From: a virus
IMG/VR virus record: IMGVR_UViG_3300006919_000413
Location: 1 to 24,656 of that record
Length of the DNA: 24,656 bases
Reading direction: 5' to 3' (one strand)
Positions 1 to 8,912 of the stretch are shown piece after piece. Each line of letters starts with the position of its first letter. Position 1 is the stretch's first letter. Under the pieces are notes generated by a model that did no database searches, had not been told where the DNA came from, and was given only the letters and a program-made list of their open reading frames with translations. The position numbers and the translations under genes were made by a program.

Positions 1-2
1 AA

Positions 3-353
3 GAATTGGTCAGGTGTCGTGTTTGGATTGAGAATGCTCTTGCTTACGGTGACGGTACTCATACTTTTGACGATGTGGCTCGTGGCGTTTTGCAAGGAAC
101 TCATCATTTATGGCCTTTGCCGAATAGTTGCGCGGTGACAGAATTTGTGGTTTATCCGCAAACAAAACACTTTCACGTTTGGCTTGCTGGAGGTACACTC
201 AATGAAATTTTAGAGTTAAATGAGCCATTTGCTCAGTTTGCCAAGGCAAATGGCTGTACCGCGATGACTATTGCTGGCAGACCGGGATGGGAAAGAGCAT
301 TAGACAAATTGGGCTGGGGATTCCAGTTCACAACGCTTAAAAGGGAGATTTAA
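3..353 (+). CDS. GNAT-like phage protein, 5' end cut by window
   Basis: The reading frame is open to the left edge, so the gene probably starts outside the window. A TTG at position 6 exists but too little sequence lies before it to show a ribosome binding site. The visible 116 residues end with a pattern (AGRPGWERALDKLGW) that I know from phage proteins annotated as acetyltransferase-like, where a conserved G-R-x-G-W precedes the last strand of a GNAT-type fold. Such proteins often sit among late virion genes, but their role is not known. The stop is immediately followed by the ATG of the next gene, so it belongs to the same late operon. The family assignment is from memory of the pattern and catalytic activity is not shown. 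Confidence 0.6.
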   Translation, partial: ELVRCRVWIENALAYGDGTHTFDDVARGVLQGTHHLWPLPNSCAVTEFVVYPQTKHFHVWLAGGTLNEILELNEPFAQFAKANGCTAMTIAGRPGWERALDKLGWGFQFTTLKREI

Positions 354-890
354 ATGGGCGGCGGCGGAAAAGGTGGAAAACAGACCACCACAACAACAAT
401 TCCAGAGTGGGTCAGGGAGCCAGCAGAGCGTAACATTGCTAGGGCAGAGACTGCTCAAAAAATCGGCTACATGCCATATTATGGCCCAGATATCGCGGCC
501 TTCAATCCAACGCAGAATGCGGCATTTAACGCAAATATTAGCGCGGCGGAAGCGTTCGGATTGGTTCCTCAAGGATCGTTGACTGCATTTCAGGGCATGG
601 CTCCGGCTCCAACAACATATGCTGGCGGGATACAGGCATATTCATCTGGCGATTTATTTGATCAGGCGCTCGCTGAGTTAGAGGCAAGACGACCGGGTCA
701 AGTTGCTCAGTACAACAAACTGTTCGTTGATCCATTTACTGGAGATCAACCAGCTCCATTAGTTGAGCAAGACGAGACATCAGGGAAGAGACCGTATACT
801 TCACTAATGCTACACAATCAGATGCCATATGGCATGACGTATAGAACTGGGCCAATGGGCAATAATATCAGCGGATATTATCAATATTAA
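354..890 (+). CDS. Virion structural protein, MGGGGKGG type
   Basis: The protein has 178 residues. The start is ATG directly after the upstream stop, with AAGGGAG about 6 bases before it. The N-terminus is glycine-rich (MGGGGKGG), followed by a Thr stretch, a P-x-W segment and a YMPYYGPDIAAFNPTQNAA segment. This N-terminal layout is typical of podovirus virion proteins that are usually placed in the tail or the DNA-ejection apparatus. The second half, from about residue 85, is of mixed composition and unlike anything I recognise. In many phages the same N-terminus continues into the YMNPYTQ-type region found here in the next gene, so this may be the front half of a split gene. Structural role is likely; the exact position in the virion is unknown. 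Confidence 0.75.
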   Translation: MGGGGKGGKQTTTTTIPEWVREPAERNIARAETAQKIGYMPYYGPDIAAFNPTQNAAFNANISAAEAFGLVPQGSLTAFQGMAPAPTTYAGGIQAYSSGDLFDQALAELEARRPGQVAQYNKLFVDPFTGDQPAPLVEQDETSGKRPYTSLMLHNQMPYGMTYRTGPMGNNISGYYQY

Positions 891-902
891 GAGGAAACAA
901 AT

Positions 903-1661
903 ATGGCTGGCGCACCACAAGGTGGAATCGGAAACGTAAATCAGGCGGCGGCAACAGCTGTTCTAAACGCTGGATTGTCTACTGGACAGGACATGTTTTA
1001 CGGGCCTCAGCAAGTTCAAGCTGGGCAGTTGGCGACGACAGATTACGCGCCATACATGAATCCATATACGCAAAATGTTATTGATGCACAGGCCGCTGAT
1101 GTTCTTAGGAATGCTCAAATAGGACTTGGCAACTTAGGCGCTCAGGCTCAGGCCGCAAGGGCGTTTGGTGGATCGAGGCACGGCATTGCCGAGGCAGAAC
1201 TTGGTCGAGGCGTGACAGAAACTTTAGGGCAACAAGCATCAGCATTAAGAGCGCAAGCATTCCAGAATGCACAAGCAGCGGCACAGCAAGATATTGCAAA
1301 TAGACTTGCCGCAGAACAGTTTAATGTCCAGTCTGGATTATCTGGTCAGCAAGCTCGTTTGGCGGCAGCTGGTCAATTAGCGGATATCGGGAACATTGGT
1401 TTCGGAATGGGGCAGAAGATACAGCAGAACTTAATGCAGCAAGGCGCATTACAACAGGGCGTACAGCAAGCATTAATTGATGCTGCTAAACAGCAGTACG
1501 CTGGATATACAAGTGCCCCAGCAACAACTATTAATTACGCAAGTAATGCTTTACAGGCTGTACCGCAGGGCGGTGGAGTTACTCAAACAACGAGCGGCAG
1601 TCCGGGCCTCTTTGGAATGCTCTCATCAATCGCAAGTCTCGCATCAGGGATCCCAGCATGA
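903..1661 (+). CDS. Virion structural protein with YMNPYTQ motif
   Basis: The protein has 252 residues, with ATG preceded by AAGAGGA. It carries the YMNPYTQNVIDAQ segment at about residues 50-62 and the FGGSRHGIAEAEL segment near residue 95, both recurrent in podovirus and siphovirus virion proteins. A long Ala/Gln-rich helical stretch follows (about 100-205), then a Gly/Ser/Thr-rich tail ending in a short hydrophobic segment. Composition and context (ejection-type proteins downstream, then portal) fit a tail or DNA-transfer protein. Its stop overlaps the next start as ATGA, so translation is probably coupled. Structural assignment is fairly safe; the precise role is inference. Confidence 0.75.
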   Translation: MAGAPQGGIGNVNQAAATAVLNAGLSTGQDMFYGPQQVQAGQLATTDYAPYMNPYTQNVIDAQAADVLRNAQIGLGNLGAQAQAARAFGGSRHGIAEAELGRGVTETLGQQASALRAQAFQNAQAAAQQDIANRLAAEQFNVQSGLSGQQARLAAAGQLADIGNIGFGMGQKIQQNLMQQGALQQGVQQALIDAAKQQYAGYTSAPATTINYASNALQAVPQGGGVTQTTSGSPGLFGMLSSIASLASGIPA

Positions 1662-2113
1662 CGCCAGAAGAACTTGAACGACTAAAAATGCTGCTGTCTA
1701 TGTCGCCTCAGTCGGCATATCAGGCTCCGGGAACTGCTGGATACGTTCCGTTTAATGTTGCTGCACCTATAACACCACAGCAAGCGGTGGCTCCGATTCA
1801 GAGGGCGCCATCGATGCCGATGCCTATGCCAGCTGCCCCATCGATGGAGCAAGCAATGGGAGGAGGCGCTGTTGGAGGTTTAGGCGGATTAAGGAAGATT
1901 CCGGGACTGCTGGAAAAGTTAAAGAGCGCAACTGGCCCCGGCGTTACATTCAGGGATAACTTACTTGGCAGCAACTACATTCGAGGCGCTGCTATCCCAC
2001 AGAATCCAAACATTGGATTGCCAAACAATGCGTTTGGAATACAAGGAAATATCGGGAGCATTGCTAGACAGGTGATGCCAATGAGGTTTAGCGGAAACTT
2101 ATTTGGATTTTAG
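1658..2113 (+). CDS. Pro/Met/Gly-rich virion-operon protein, unknown
   Basis: The protein has 151 residues and starts in an ATGA overlap with the preceding gene. The first 75 residues are low in complexity: Pro, Ala, Met and Gln, with repeated P-M-P and A-P-S segments. A glycine-rich hinge (GGGAVGGLGGLRKI) at about residues 68-82 is followed by a short amphipathic segment. The C-terminal third is rich in Asn, Ile and Gly and ends in FGF. There are no transmembrane helices or catalytic motifs. The position between two virion genes with no gaps suggests a minor structural or ejection component. I do not recognise the family. Confidence 0.7.
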   Translation: MTPEELERLKMLLSMSPQSAYQAPGTAGYVPFNVAAPITPQQAVAPIQRAPSMPMPMPAAPSMEQAMGGGAVGGLGGLRKIPGLLEKLKSATGPGVTFRDNLLGSNYIRGAAIPQNPNIGLPNNAFGIQGNIGSIARQVMPMRFSGNLFGF

Positions 2114-2115
2114 AT

Positions 2116-4125
2116 ATGGAATATACCGATCAAGCAACAATCCTTGAGAATCAAAGACGAGAAGATGAGTATATAAAGGCTCAGATTAAGGCTGCTAGGC
2201 AAGAGAAAGCCGCACAGCAAGCTCGAGACGATGAGATTACTCGAAGAATGCTCAATCGTAGTAGAGGCCCGGCTCCAATGTCGGCTACCGACCAGAACTT
2301 GCAATCCTTAATCAATCGTGGAGGATTATTGGCTCCAGCGTTTGATGAGACTGGAAACGTTATCACGACTACAAACGTTACGGCTCCGACTGTTGATCTA
2401 TCGAATATTCCTGTATTTGAAGATATAGTTGTGACTCCTGAGAGGCAATATTTTGAGTATAGGGATGCCCCAGAGCGCCCGGGCGTAAATTACGTCGATC
2501 GAGGAAACATTGATCCGTCTCCAGTCATGACGACTGGCATAGGACTGCTTGGCCCTATCGCAGATAAGGTGATGCAAAAGAGGTTCTCTCCGAATGAGTT
2601 GCAAGGCGTTCCGAGCGGGGGCAGCAACATTAGGACGGACGGTCGAGTTACTGATGGTGCTCTATTAAGCCAGCAACCATACTCTGGCGTTGTAACAAAT
2701 CAGATGGTTCCAACTGCTCCGGTAAGGGGAGCAGTTTCAATGCCGCAAAGACAGCAAATTGATCCTACGCAAATGAACGCTCGTCAGGCAATTGATTTAA
2801 GTGTTGTGCCAAACATGCCGCCTCCAAATATACAACGGCAAAACATTGTTGCAGATGCGCCTAGAGCTGGATCAAATGTCGGAAACTTAGAACGTTTGGC
2901 AAAAGCGGGATCATTATCTACTAAATTTGATGGTGCTGCTGCAACTCAAGATGAAGTTGTCGATCAGGATCGCAACTTAAAAGCTGGGAACGCTGTTCTT
3001 AGTGAATATGCTAGAACGGGTGCGGCAGATCCAAATATGGCTAGAGCGCTTAGTGATGCGTTGGAAGATTCGAAAAAAGATCCTAGCGATCCATACAAGT
3101 GGCAGAACTTCTTTGCTAGTGCCGCGATCGCGTTCGATAATTTAAGAATGCCATCAATGCGTAATCCAGCGTTAGTCAAAATGATGGCAGATAGGATCCA
3201 ATTTAACAGAACTCTGGTTAAGAGCGCTCGATCGGCTGATTCAATAGCATCAATTGGAACGCCAAAAGCACAAATGCTTGCACAAGCGGTTAGGGACGGA
3301 ACAATAACTGTTAAAGATGCATTCACTGCTCTTTACAAGAACAAGTCGCAGTTCCAAGACATGCTCGATCTCATGCAGAATGATCCAGCCAACTTTGCGA
3401 AGATTGCGCCATACATTACTCCGGGATACGGCGAAGGCAATGCTGCAATTCTTAAAGAAGTAATGAAGCAAAGAACAGCGTTAAGTGAAAAAGCAGATAC
3501 ATCAAAAGGTTTATTTGACGGGATATCGAGAATCCAGCGAGTGATCGATGATTTCAAATCTGAAGGATATGAAAGCGGCCCGTCAGCAGAGATGAAGAAG
3601 AGAATACTTCAGACTCTTAATTCTTATGGATTAGAGTTTAACGAAGGATTCTTGGAGAAAGCTCAAACATTTGAGGCAGCGTCAAATTTATTAGTTGCAG
3701 AGCAGTTAAGGCAGAACAAAGGCCCACAGACTGATTTTGACGCTCTGTTTACGCAATCATTTGTTCCTAGTCTTAAGAATTTCGATGAAGCAAATCAAGA
3801 AATGATTTCTTACATGAGTTCTGTTGCCTTGGCCGACATGCTAATCAATCAAGCCGCTCAGGATGTAAAGATCAGTCAAGTAAATCCAAACCAGTCTCTA
3901 GAGGAAGTGTATCGCATCAATGCTTTGAAGAACGACAAAGATTTTGCAAAAGTTGTTAAAGTTCGTGATGCGTCAGATGGGCAGCCAGCCAAGTTTTCTA
4001 CTTTTGAAAGTTTTGTCACTGCTTACAGAGATGCAGATAGCAATGCTGCCGCAATTGATATTATTGAAGACTGGATGAAAACAGTAGCTAAGGCAAGAAA
4101 ATCTCTAAAATCAAAGGCTCTATAA
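2116..4125 (+). CDS. Large helical virion protein, probable ejection/internal protein
   Basis: The protein has 669 residues, with ATG two bases after the upstream stop. Residues 1-50 form a highly charged coiled-coil-like helix. Residues 60-280 are low-complexity and Pro/Gln/Asn-rich, with scattered short motifs. Residues 285-669 are predicted mostly helical by composition, with many Ala, Lys, Asp and Gln, and end in a basic tail. No lysozyme or peptidase motif is visible. Very long helical proteins placed in tandem beside the portal gene are characteristic of the internal (ejection) proteins of podoviruses. The stop is followed directly by the next ATG, so this pair is probably made in fixed ratio. 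Confidence 0.75.
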   Translation: MEYTDQATILENQRREDEYIKAQIKAARQEKAAQQARDDEITRRMLNRSRGPAPMSATDQNLQSLINRGGLLAPAFDETGNVITTTNVTAPTVDLSNIPVFEDIVVTPERQYFEYRDAPERPGVNYVDRGNIDPSPVMTTGIGLLGPIADKVMQKRFSPNELQGVPSGGSNIRTDGRVTDGALLSQQPYSGVVTNQMVPTAPVRGAVSMPQRQQIDPTQMNARQAIDLSVVPNMPPPNIQRQNIVADAPRAGSNVGNLERLAKAGSLSTKFDGAAATQDEVVDQDRNLKAGNAVLSEYARTGAADPNMARALSDALEDSKKDPSDPYKWQNFFASAAIAFDNLRMPSMRNPALVKMMADRIQFNRTLVKSARSADSIASIGTPKAQMLAQAVRDGTITVKDAFTALYKNKSQFQDMLDLMQNDPANFAKIAPYITPGYGEGNAAILKEVMKQRTALSEKADTSKGLFDGISRIQRVIDDFKSEGYESGPSAEMKKRILQTLNSYGLEFNEGFLEKAQTFEAASNLLVAEQLRQNKGPQTDFDALFTQSFVPSLKNFDEANQEMISYMSSVALADMLINQAAQDVKISQVNPNQSLEEVYRINALKNDKDFAKVVKVRDASDGQPAKFSTFESFVTAYRDADSNAAAIDIIEDWMKTVAKARKSLKSKAL

Positions 4126-6576
4126 ATGGCTAATTTTGATCCTGACGCATGGCTCAAGGGCGAGCAAGAGAATGCTAAAAACTTTGATCCGTATGGACAA
4201 AGAGAAGCAGAAGCTCAAGTAGATACAACAATCGCAGTTGATGCTGCACCTAATCAGCAAAAATTTGATCCAAATGCGTGGCTTGATCAGCAGAAAACTG
4301 GCATTACTTCAGATTCTCAAATGGAGTATTACAATCAGGGATTCGAGGTCGTTAGCAAAGATGTCACTTATCCTGATAACGGCAAAATAATGTTTAACAG
4401 AGACACGGATCAACTTATCTTTGTCTCTGATAAAGGCGTCATCACAGACCGAAATGTTGTTCAAGGTTTGATGGACAGACCGGGCGCAGATCCATTTGAG
4501 GCGCAGAGAATGAGTGAGCAGTTGCAAGGTCGAGGCGGCGAAGCTTTTGCTTTAACAGCTGCTGAGTCTTTGCCATACGTTGGTGGATTTATTCCTCGGG
4601 CGGTTGATGTGTTTAGACGCGGATATGAGTCTCCAGAGATGAGGGCGGCTCAGGAAAGTATGGGATTTGATTTAGATCCTAATGCGCCAAAGTCAAGCGA
4701 ACTTATTTCTCAGTTTGCTGAGGAAAGTCCGGGCCTAAGTTTGGGCGCAAAAGGTCTTGGTCTGCTTGGGCCAACTGGGGCAAGCTTGGGACTAAGAAAA
4801 ATGCTTGGGAGCACTGCTGGACAGTTCCAGCCAAGATTTACTTCCGGAAGCAAGTGGGATCCTTTAAAACGAATTTCATATCAGACTGCAAGAGGTGCAG
4901 CTGAAGCTGGACCAGAGTCTGCAATTTACGAATTTGGTCGAGCATTTAGTGCAGCTGACCGAGGTGAGTTTGATGTCGGTGAGGCGATACAGAGGTCAAA
5001 AGAGTCTGGGACGTTAGGCACAGGAGCTGGAGCAGGTCTTAGCGGTAGCGCTGCTCTTATGGGTGAGCTGTTTAATAAATACAGAAACAGGGCATCTGTA
5101 ACATCACTTGCGCCAGCGATACAAAAATCTTTTGGTTTTTCACCAGAGACATCAAAACTAATTGAGCAATCAATTGCTGAAGGATTGGATCTAGAGCAAG
5201 CTGGTCGAAGACTTCAACAGTTAAGACTTAGAGGTGGCGTCAGTGATGCGACAATTGCTGATGCAGACGCAGCTGCTGCTGTGCTGCTAGATGCTGCTGC
5301 ATCGGCGACTCCTCGAGCACAACAAGAGGCAAAAAGAATAGTAGGCGAGAGCGCTGAAAGGGCTGGCGAAAGAGCTGGCCAGATAATGGATCAGTACTTT
5401 GGCAAGCAAATTAGTCCGCTAAAGGATCCGATAGACGAAATAATGAAGCGGTCTAGAAAAGAGAGATACAACGCATACTCAAATGCGTACTCTCAGAAGA
5501 TCAATTATGACTCTCCAGAGGGCCAAGAGCTAATATCCATTCTTGAGGATCTCAATAGAGTAGATCCAAACTTTGTTAAAGGAATCAGCGGAAGAATCGA
5601 TTTTCTTGGCGCGTTTGATCCAGATAACATTAAAGCGCCATTGTTTCAAGATGTCTCTATTGTTGGAAAAGATGGTTCTATTAAGTACGATCGAGCGCCC
5701 AGCGTAAAAGCTTTGGATTTGATCAAGAGAAAAATCAATGACATGGCATATACGCCAGACGTTGATCAAACCGAAAAAGCAGCTCTAGTCGAACTGTCAA
5801 GAAGATTAAGGACTGCTTTAGGAGATGCTGTCCCTGAGTATAATGCCGCAGCTAAGATAGGCGGTGATGCCATTATGAATAGGATGGCTTACGAGGCCGG
5901 AGCAGATATAAACAAGACTCCGATTAGTGAAGTATTTAGATTAGCAAGATCATCAAAGGAAGCTAAGTCTGGTCTGAGAGAAGGCGTCAGGTCAAACTTG
6001 CAGAGAATGATTGATACTGCAAAACGTCCTCCTTCGACGCTTGATGCTGAGGAAATATCTCAAGCAGTAAAGATGTTAAGAGATACATCATCTAAGGATT
6101 ACCAAACAAAAGTTAGGCTAATTCTTGGCAAGAAAGAAGCCAAGGAGTTCTTTGATAAATTGGACGGAATCAGAGCAAAATTACAAACAAAATCTTTGGT
6201 TGGAACTGGATCGGCAACAGCGCTTCGTCAGCAGAACATTAGATTTATTGATGACATAACAAATCCAGCGTTGAAAGAGGCAGTCGGATCAGTATTTACA
6301 GGCGAGTTCCAAAAAGGATTAAGGCAAGTCAAAGATGCTCTTGGTAGCGGAGATCCAAAAACTAGAGCAAAAATTGCTGACGAAATGATTGAGTTCTTGA
6401 CTGGAGTCAACATTAACAGAAGATCTCCAGAAATGGCAATCTCCAGATTGAAGCAAATTAAAAAGGGCAAAGTAAGTGAAAAAGACATCGCATTTATTGC
6501 ATCGTCTTACTTGAGGACTTTCCTCGCTCTACCATTCGCAAGAGAATTCTCTAGAGAATCTGATCTTAGGAAATAA
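4126..6576 (+). CDS. Large virion protein with duplicated FDPxAWL motif
   Basis: The protein has 816 residues. The N-terminus contains the motif FDPDAWL at residues 4-10 and again as FDPNAWL at about residues 48-54. FDPxAWL/FDPxAYL short motifs occur near the N-terminus of large podovirus ejection proteins, where they are thought to be interaction or packaging signals. Residues 60-110 look like a small beta domain. A Gly/Ala-rich, weakly hydrophobic region (about 195-320) could interact with membrane, and the remainder is charged and helical, ending in a basic helix. No transglycosylase or other enzyme motif was found. The gene starts immediately after the preceding stop. Internal or ejection protein is the best guess. 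Confidence 0.75.
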   Translation: MANFDPDAWLKGEQENAKNFDPYGQREAEAQVDTTIAVDAAPNQQKFDPNAWLDQQKTGITSDSQMEYYNQGFEVVSKDVTYPDNGKIMFNRDTDQLIFVSDKGVITDRNVVQGLMDRPGADPFEAQRMSEQLQGRGGEAFALTAAESLPYVGGFIPRAVDVFRRGYESPEMRAAQESMGFDLDPNAPKSSELISQFAEESPGLSLGAKGLGLLGPTGASLGLRKMLGSTAGQFQPRFTSGSKWDPLKRISYQTARGAAEAGPESAIYEFGRAFSAADRGEFDVGEAIQRSKESGTLGTGAGAGLSGSAALMGELFNKYRNRASVTSLAPAIQKSFGFSPETSKLIEQSIAEGLDLEQAGRRLQQLRLRGGVSDATIADADAAAAVLLDAAASATPRAQQEAKRIVGESAERAGERAGQIMDQYFGKQISPLKDPIDEIMKRSRKERYNAYSNAYSQKINYDSPEGQELISILEDLNRVDPNFVKGISGRIDFLGAFDPDNIKAPLFQDVSIVGKDGSIKYDRAPSVKALDLIKRKINDMAYTPDVDQTEKAALVELSRRLRTALGDAVPEYNAAAKIGGDAIMNRMAYEAGADINKTPISEVFRLARSSKEAKSGLREGVRSNLQRMIDTAKRPPSTLDAEEISQAVKMLRDTSSKDYQTKVRLILGKKEAKEFFDKLDGIRAKLQTKSLVGTGSATALRQQNIRFIDDITNPALKEAVGSVFTGEFQKGLRQVKDALGSGDPKTRAKIADEMIEFLTGVNINRRSPEMAISRLKQIKKGKVSEKDIAFIASSYLRTFLALPFAREFSRESDLRK

Positions 6577-6579
6577 AAT

Positions 6580-8673
6580 ATGAAGCCAGAAAAGATGGAT
6601 AGATCAACGATCGAGGGCGTAATTAGAGACGCAGTACAAGACGCAGTCGACTTTATTGAGAGCGAGATTGCTGACGATCGAATTAAGGCTCAAAGATACT
6701 TTGATGGCGAAGTTGATATTGGCGAAGAAGACGGACGATCAAAAGTCGTCGCAACAAAAGTTCGAGACACGGTTAGATCAATTAAGCCGAGTCTCATGCG
6801 CGTGTTCTTATCAACCGACAGGTCGGTCGAGTACACGCCTCAAGGCCCGGAGGACGTAGCAGTAGCGCAACAGGCAACACAGTACATGCACTGGGCATTC
6901 AATGAACTCAACGGCTATAAATTGCTGAATGATGCGTTCCATGACGCGATGGTTAAGAAGGCCGGGGTTCTTAAAGTTTATTGGGACAAATATACCGATG
7001 CCGAAACGTACTCATATACTAATCTCACGGATGAAGAGTTTGCTGTCATTGTTAACGATGATGATGTCGACGTTATTGAACATTCTCAGGAAATGTCAAT
7101 TGTTATTGATGACATGGGAATGGAAGTCGAAATGCCAGAGCATTCTGTCACGATTAGCAGAAAGACTGAAAAAGGGAAGTTAATGGTCGAGTCTGTGCCA
7201 CCTGAAGAGTTCATGGTGGACAGAAATGCTCGATCAATTGACGACTTTTATGTCGTCGCACATCGTACAGAGATGCGCGTATCTGACGTCGTAAACATGG
7301 GATACGATTTTGAAGAAATCGCTCAATTAGACGGAATCGGATCGAGTGACACATACTCAGAGGCCGAGGACTTCGAGCGTCGCGGATATCAGATGGAAGA
7401 AGAGGAGCACACAGAGGATCTGTCAATGCGACTCGTCGCTATCACCGAGGCGTACATGAAGATGGACATCGAGGGCACAGGAATTGCCCAGATGTACAAA
7501 TTCACACTTGGCGGCAGTAACTACAAGCTGCTCGATTACGAGCCATTTGGCTATGTGCCATTTGCTGTATTTGAAGTCGATCCAGAGCCACATGCATTCT
7601 TTGGTCGGTCAATCGCAGATCTCATCATGGATGATCAGGATGCGTCCACAGCAATGTTACGAGGTGTCCTTGATAACGTGGCATTGACGAATAATCCAAG
7701 GATTGGCGTTGTTGCAGATCAGGCCAACATGGATGATGTACTAAACAACGAAATTGGCGGGATTGTTAGGATGAAGAATCCTCAAGCGATTGTGCCGCTT
7801 GCAGTGCCATTTGTGGCCTCTCAGACGCTTCCAGCGCTCCAGTATATGGATGACTCCATTGAGACCAAAACGGGCGTTTCTAGGGCTTCTATGGGCCTTG
7901 ATCCGGACGCATTGCAGAACACTACTGCTACAGCTGCCCAAATCACAAAACAGGCTGGAGCTGCTCAGGTCGAGGTTATGGCGCGGAATCTTGCCGAGGG
8001 CGGCATGAAGCGTCTATTTAAGTTAATGCTCAGGCTCTTTGTTGAGAATACCGACGAAGAGAAAATGATGCGGATGAATAGCCAGTTTGTGCCAGTTGAT
8101 CCTCGAGTATGGAACACGAGCATGGACGTCATGTGTAACGTTGGTCTTGGCACAGGCAAAGAGGACGAGAAGATGGCTGTTCTGCAACAGGCGCTACAGC
8201 TGCAAATGCAGATCTGGCAGACATACGGCCCCGGCAACGGTCTCGTTACAATGACTCTTATTCGCAACACACTGGCTGACATGTTGGCTATTGCTGGCGT
8301 CAGAAACAGTGACAGATATTTCTCACCGATGAATGAGCAGTTCGAGCAGCAGCTGATCATGATGAAGCAGCAGCAAGCAGCGATGCAGCCCAAGCCGATG
8401 GATCCGGGAGCGGCAATGGTACAGGCCGAGCAACTTAAGGCTCAGGCCAAGGCCCAGAGCGATCTCGCTAAAATCCAGATCGATGCACAAAAAGCTATCG
8501 CTCAGGACGATCGAGAGCGCGACAAGATGGATCAAGATCTACTCGTTGAGGCTGCTAAAATACTTGGTCAATATGGCACACAAGTTGACGTGGCAAACAT
8601 CCGCAAGGCGCAGCAGGAGGCAAGATATCCAGATGAGCGCCCAAGCGAAGCTGTTACTGGCGGTAGATTCTAA
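6580..8673 (+). CDS. Portal protein, P22-like
   Basis: The protein has 697 residues, close to the usual 600-750 for P22-type portals. The N-terminal part contains the typical block around residues 50-90 (VATKVRDTVRSIKPSLMRVF, then STDRSVEYTPQGPED), a conserved signature of podovirus portal proteins, followed by the wing/stem region. The C-terminal 110 residues are rich in Gln, Ala, Met and Lys and strongly helical, as expected for the barrel or tunnel region. The dodecameric portal sits at one capsid vertex, serves as the DNA-packaging channel and anchors the tail. The order portal, small helical protein, scaffold, capsid supports the call. Its stop TAA overlaps the next ATG. Confidence 0.93.
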   Translation: MKPEKMDRSTIEGVIRDAVQDAVDFIESEIADDRIKAQRYFDGEVDIGEEDGRSKVVATKVRDTVRSIKPSLMRVFLSTDRSVEYTPQGPEDVAVAQQATQYMHWAFNELNGYKLLNDAFHDAMVKKAGVLKVYWDKYTDAETYSYTNLTDEEFAVIVNDDDVDVIEHSQEMSIVIDDMGMEVEMPEHSVTISRKTEKGKLMVESVPPEEFMVDRNARSIDDFYVVAHRTEMRVSDVVNMGYDFEEIAQLDGIGSSDTYSEAEDFERRGYQMEEEEHTEDLSMRLVAITEAYMKMDIEGTGIAQMYKFTLGGSNYKLLDYEPFGYVPFAVFEVDPEPHAFFGRSIADLIMDDQDASTAMLRGVLDNVALTNNPRIGVVADQANMDDVLNNEIGGIVRMKNPQAIVPLAVPFVASQTLPALQYMDDSIETKTGVSRASMGLDPDALQNTTATAAQITKQAGAAQVEVMARNLAEGGMKRLFKLMLRLFVENTDEEKMMRMNSQFVPVDPRVWNTSMDVMCNVGLGTGKEDEKMAVLQQALQLQMQIWQTYGPGNGLVTMTLIRNTLADMLAIAGVRNSDRYFSPMNEQFEQQLIMMKQQQAAMQPKPMDPGAAMVQAEQLKAQAKAQSDLAKIQIDAQKAIAQDDRERDKMDQDLLVEAAKILGQYGTQVDVANIRKAQQEARYPDERPSEAVTGGRF

Positions 8674-8906
8674 TGGCTGGTGTAAAAGATAAAGCGGCAA
8701 AGATTAGACGGCTCCAAGACGATCCAACATTCAAGGAAGTCATGGAAGGCGTCAGGATGCTACAAGTTAGCATCTTTATGGATCCGGCTTCAACTACTGA
8801 GGCTCTGGATGAGGCGCACGATATTATTCGTGCATTGAGTAAAGTCGAGGATTACATCAACACTGTTTTGGCAGACGAGGCAGTCTTCGACAAAAAAGGG
8901 AGATAA
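8673..8906 (+). CDS. Small helical head-operon protein
   Basis: The protein has 77 residues and starts in a TAATG overlap with the portal gene. It is charged and apparently all-helical (KAAKIRRLQDDPTF..., ending in DEAVFDKKGR), with no cysteine cluster or membrane segment. Small proteins of this kind between portal and scaffold are regularly seen in related marine podoviruses. The tight coupling to portal suggests a head-assembly accessory role. No specific function can be assigned. Confidence 0.8.
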   Translation: MAGVKDKAAKIRRLQDDPTFKEVMEGVRMLQVSIFMDPASTTEALDEAHDIIRALSKVEDYINTVLADEAVFDKKGR

Positions 8907-8912
8907 AGCACC

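Noticed and set aside
2964-3326. 120-codon minus-strand ORF within a virion gene
   Set aside because: Composition is that of an antisense shadow (Ala/Leu/Ser), with no start signal, and the plus-strand gene is continuous.
7965-8393. 142-codon minus-strand ORF inside the portal gene
   Set aside because: It is fully antisense to a strongly supported portal gene, is Cys/Ser/Ile-rich without a domain, and has no ribosome binding site in context.
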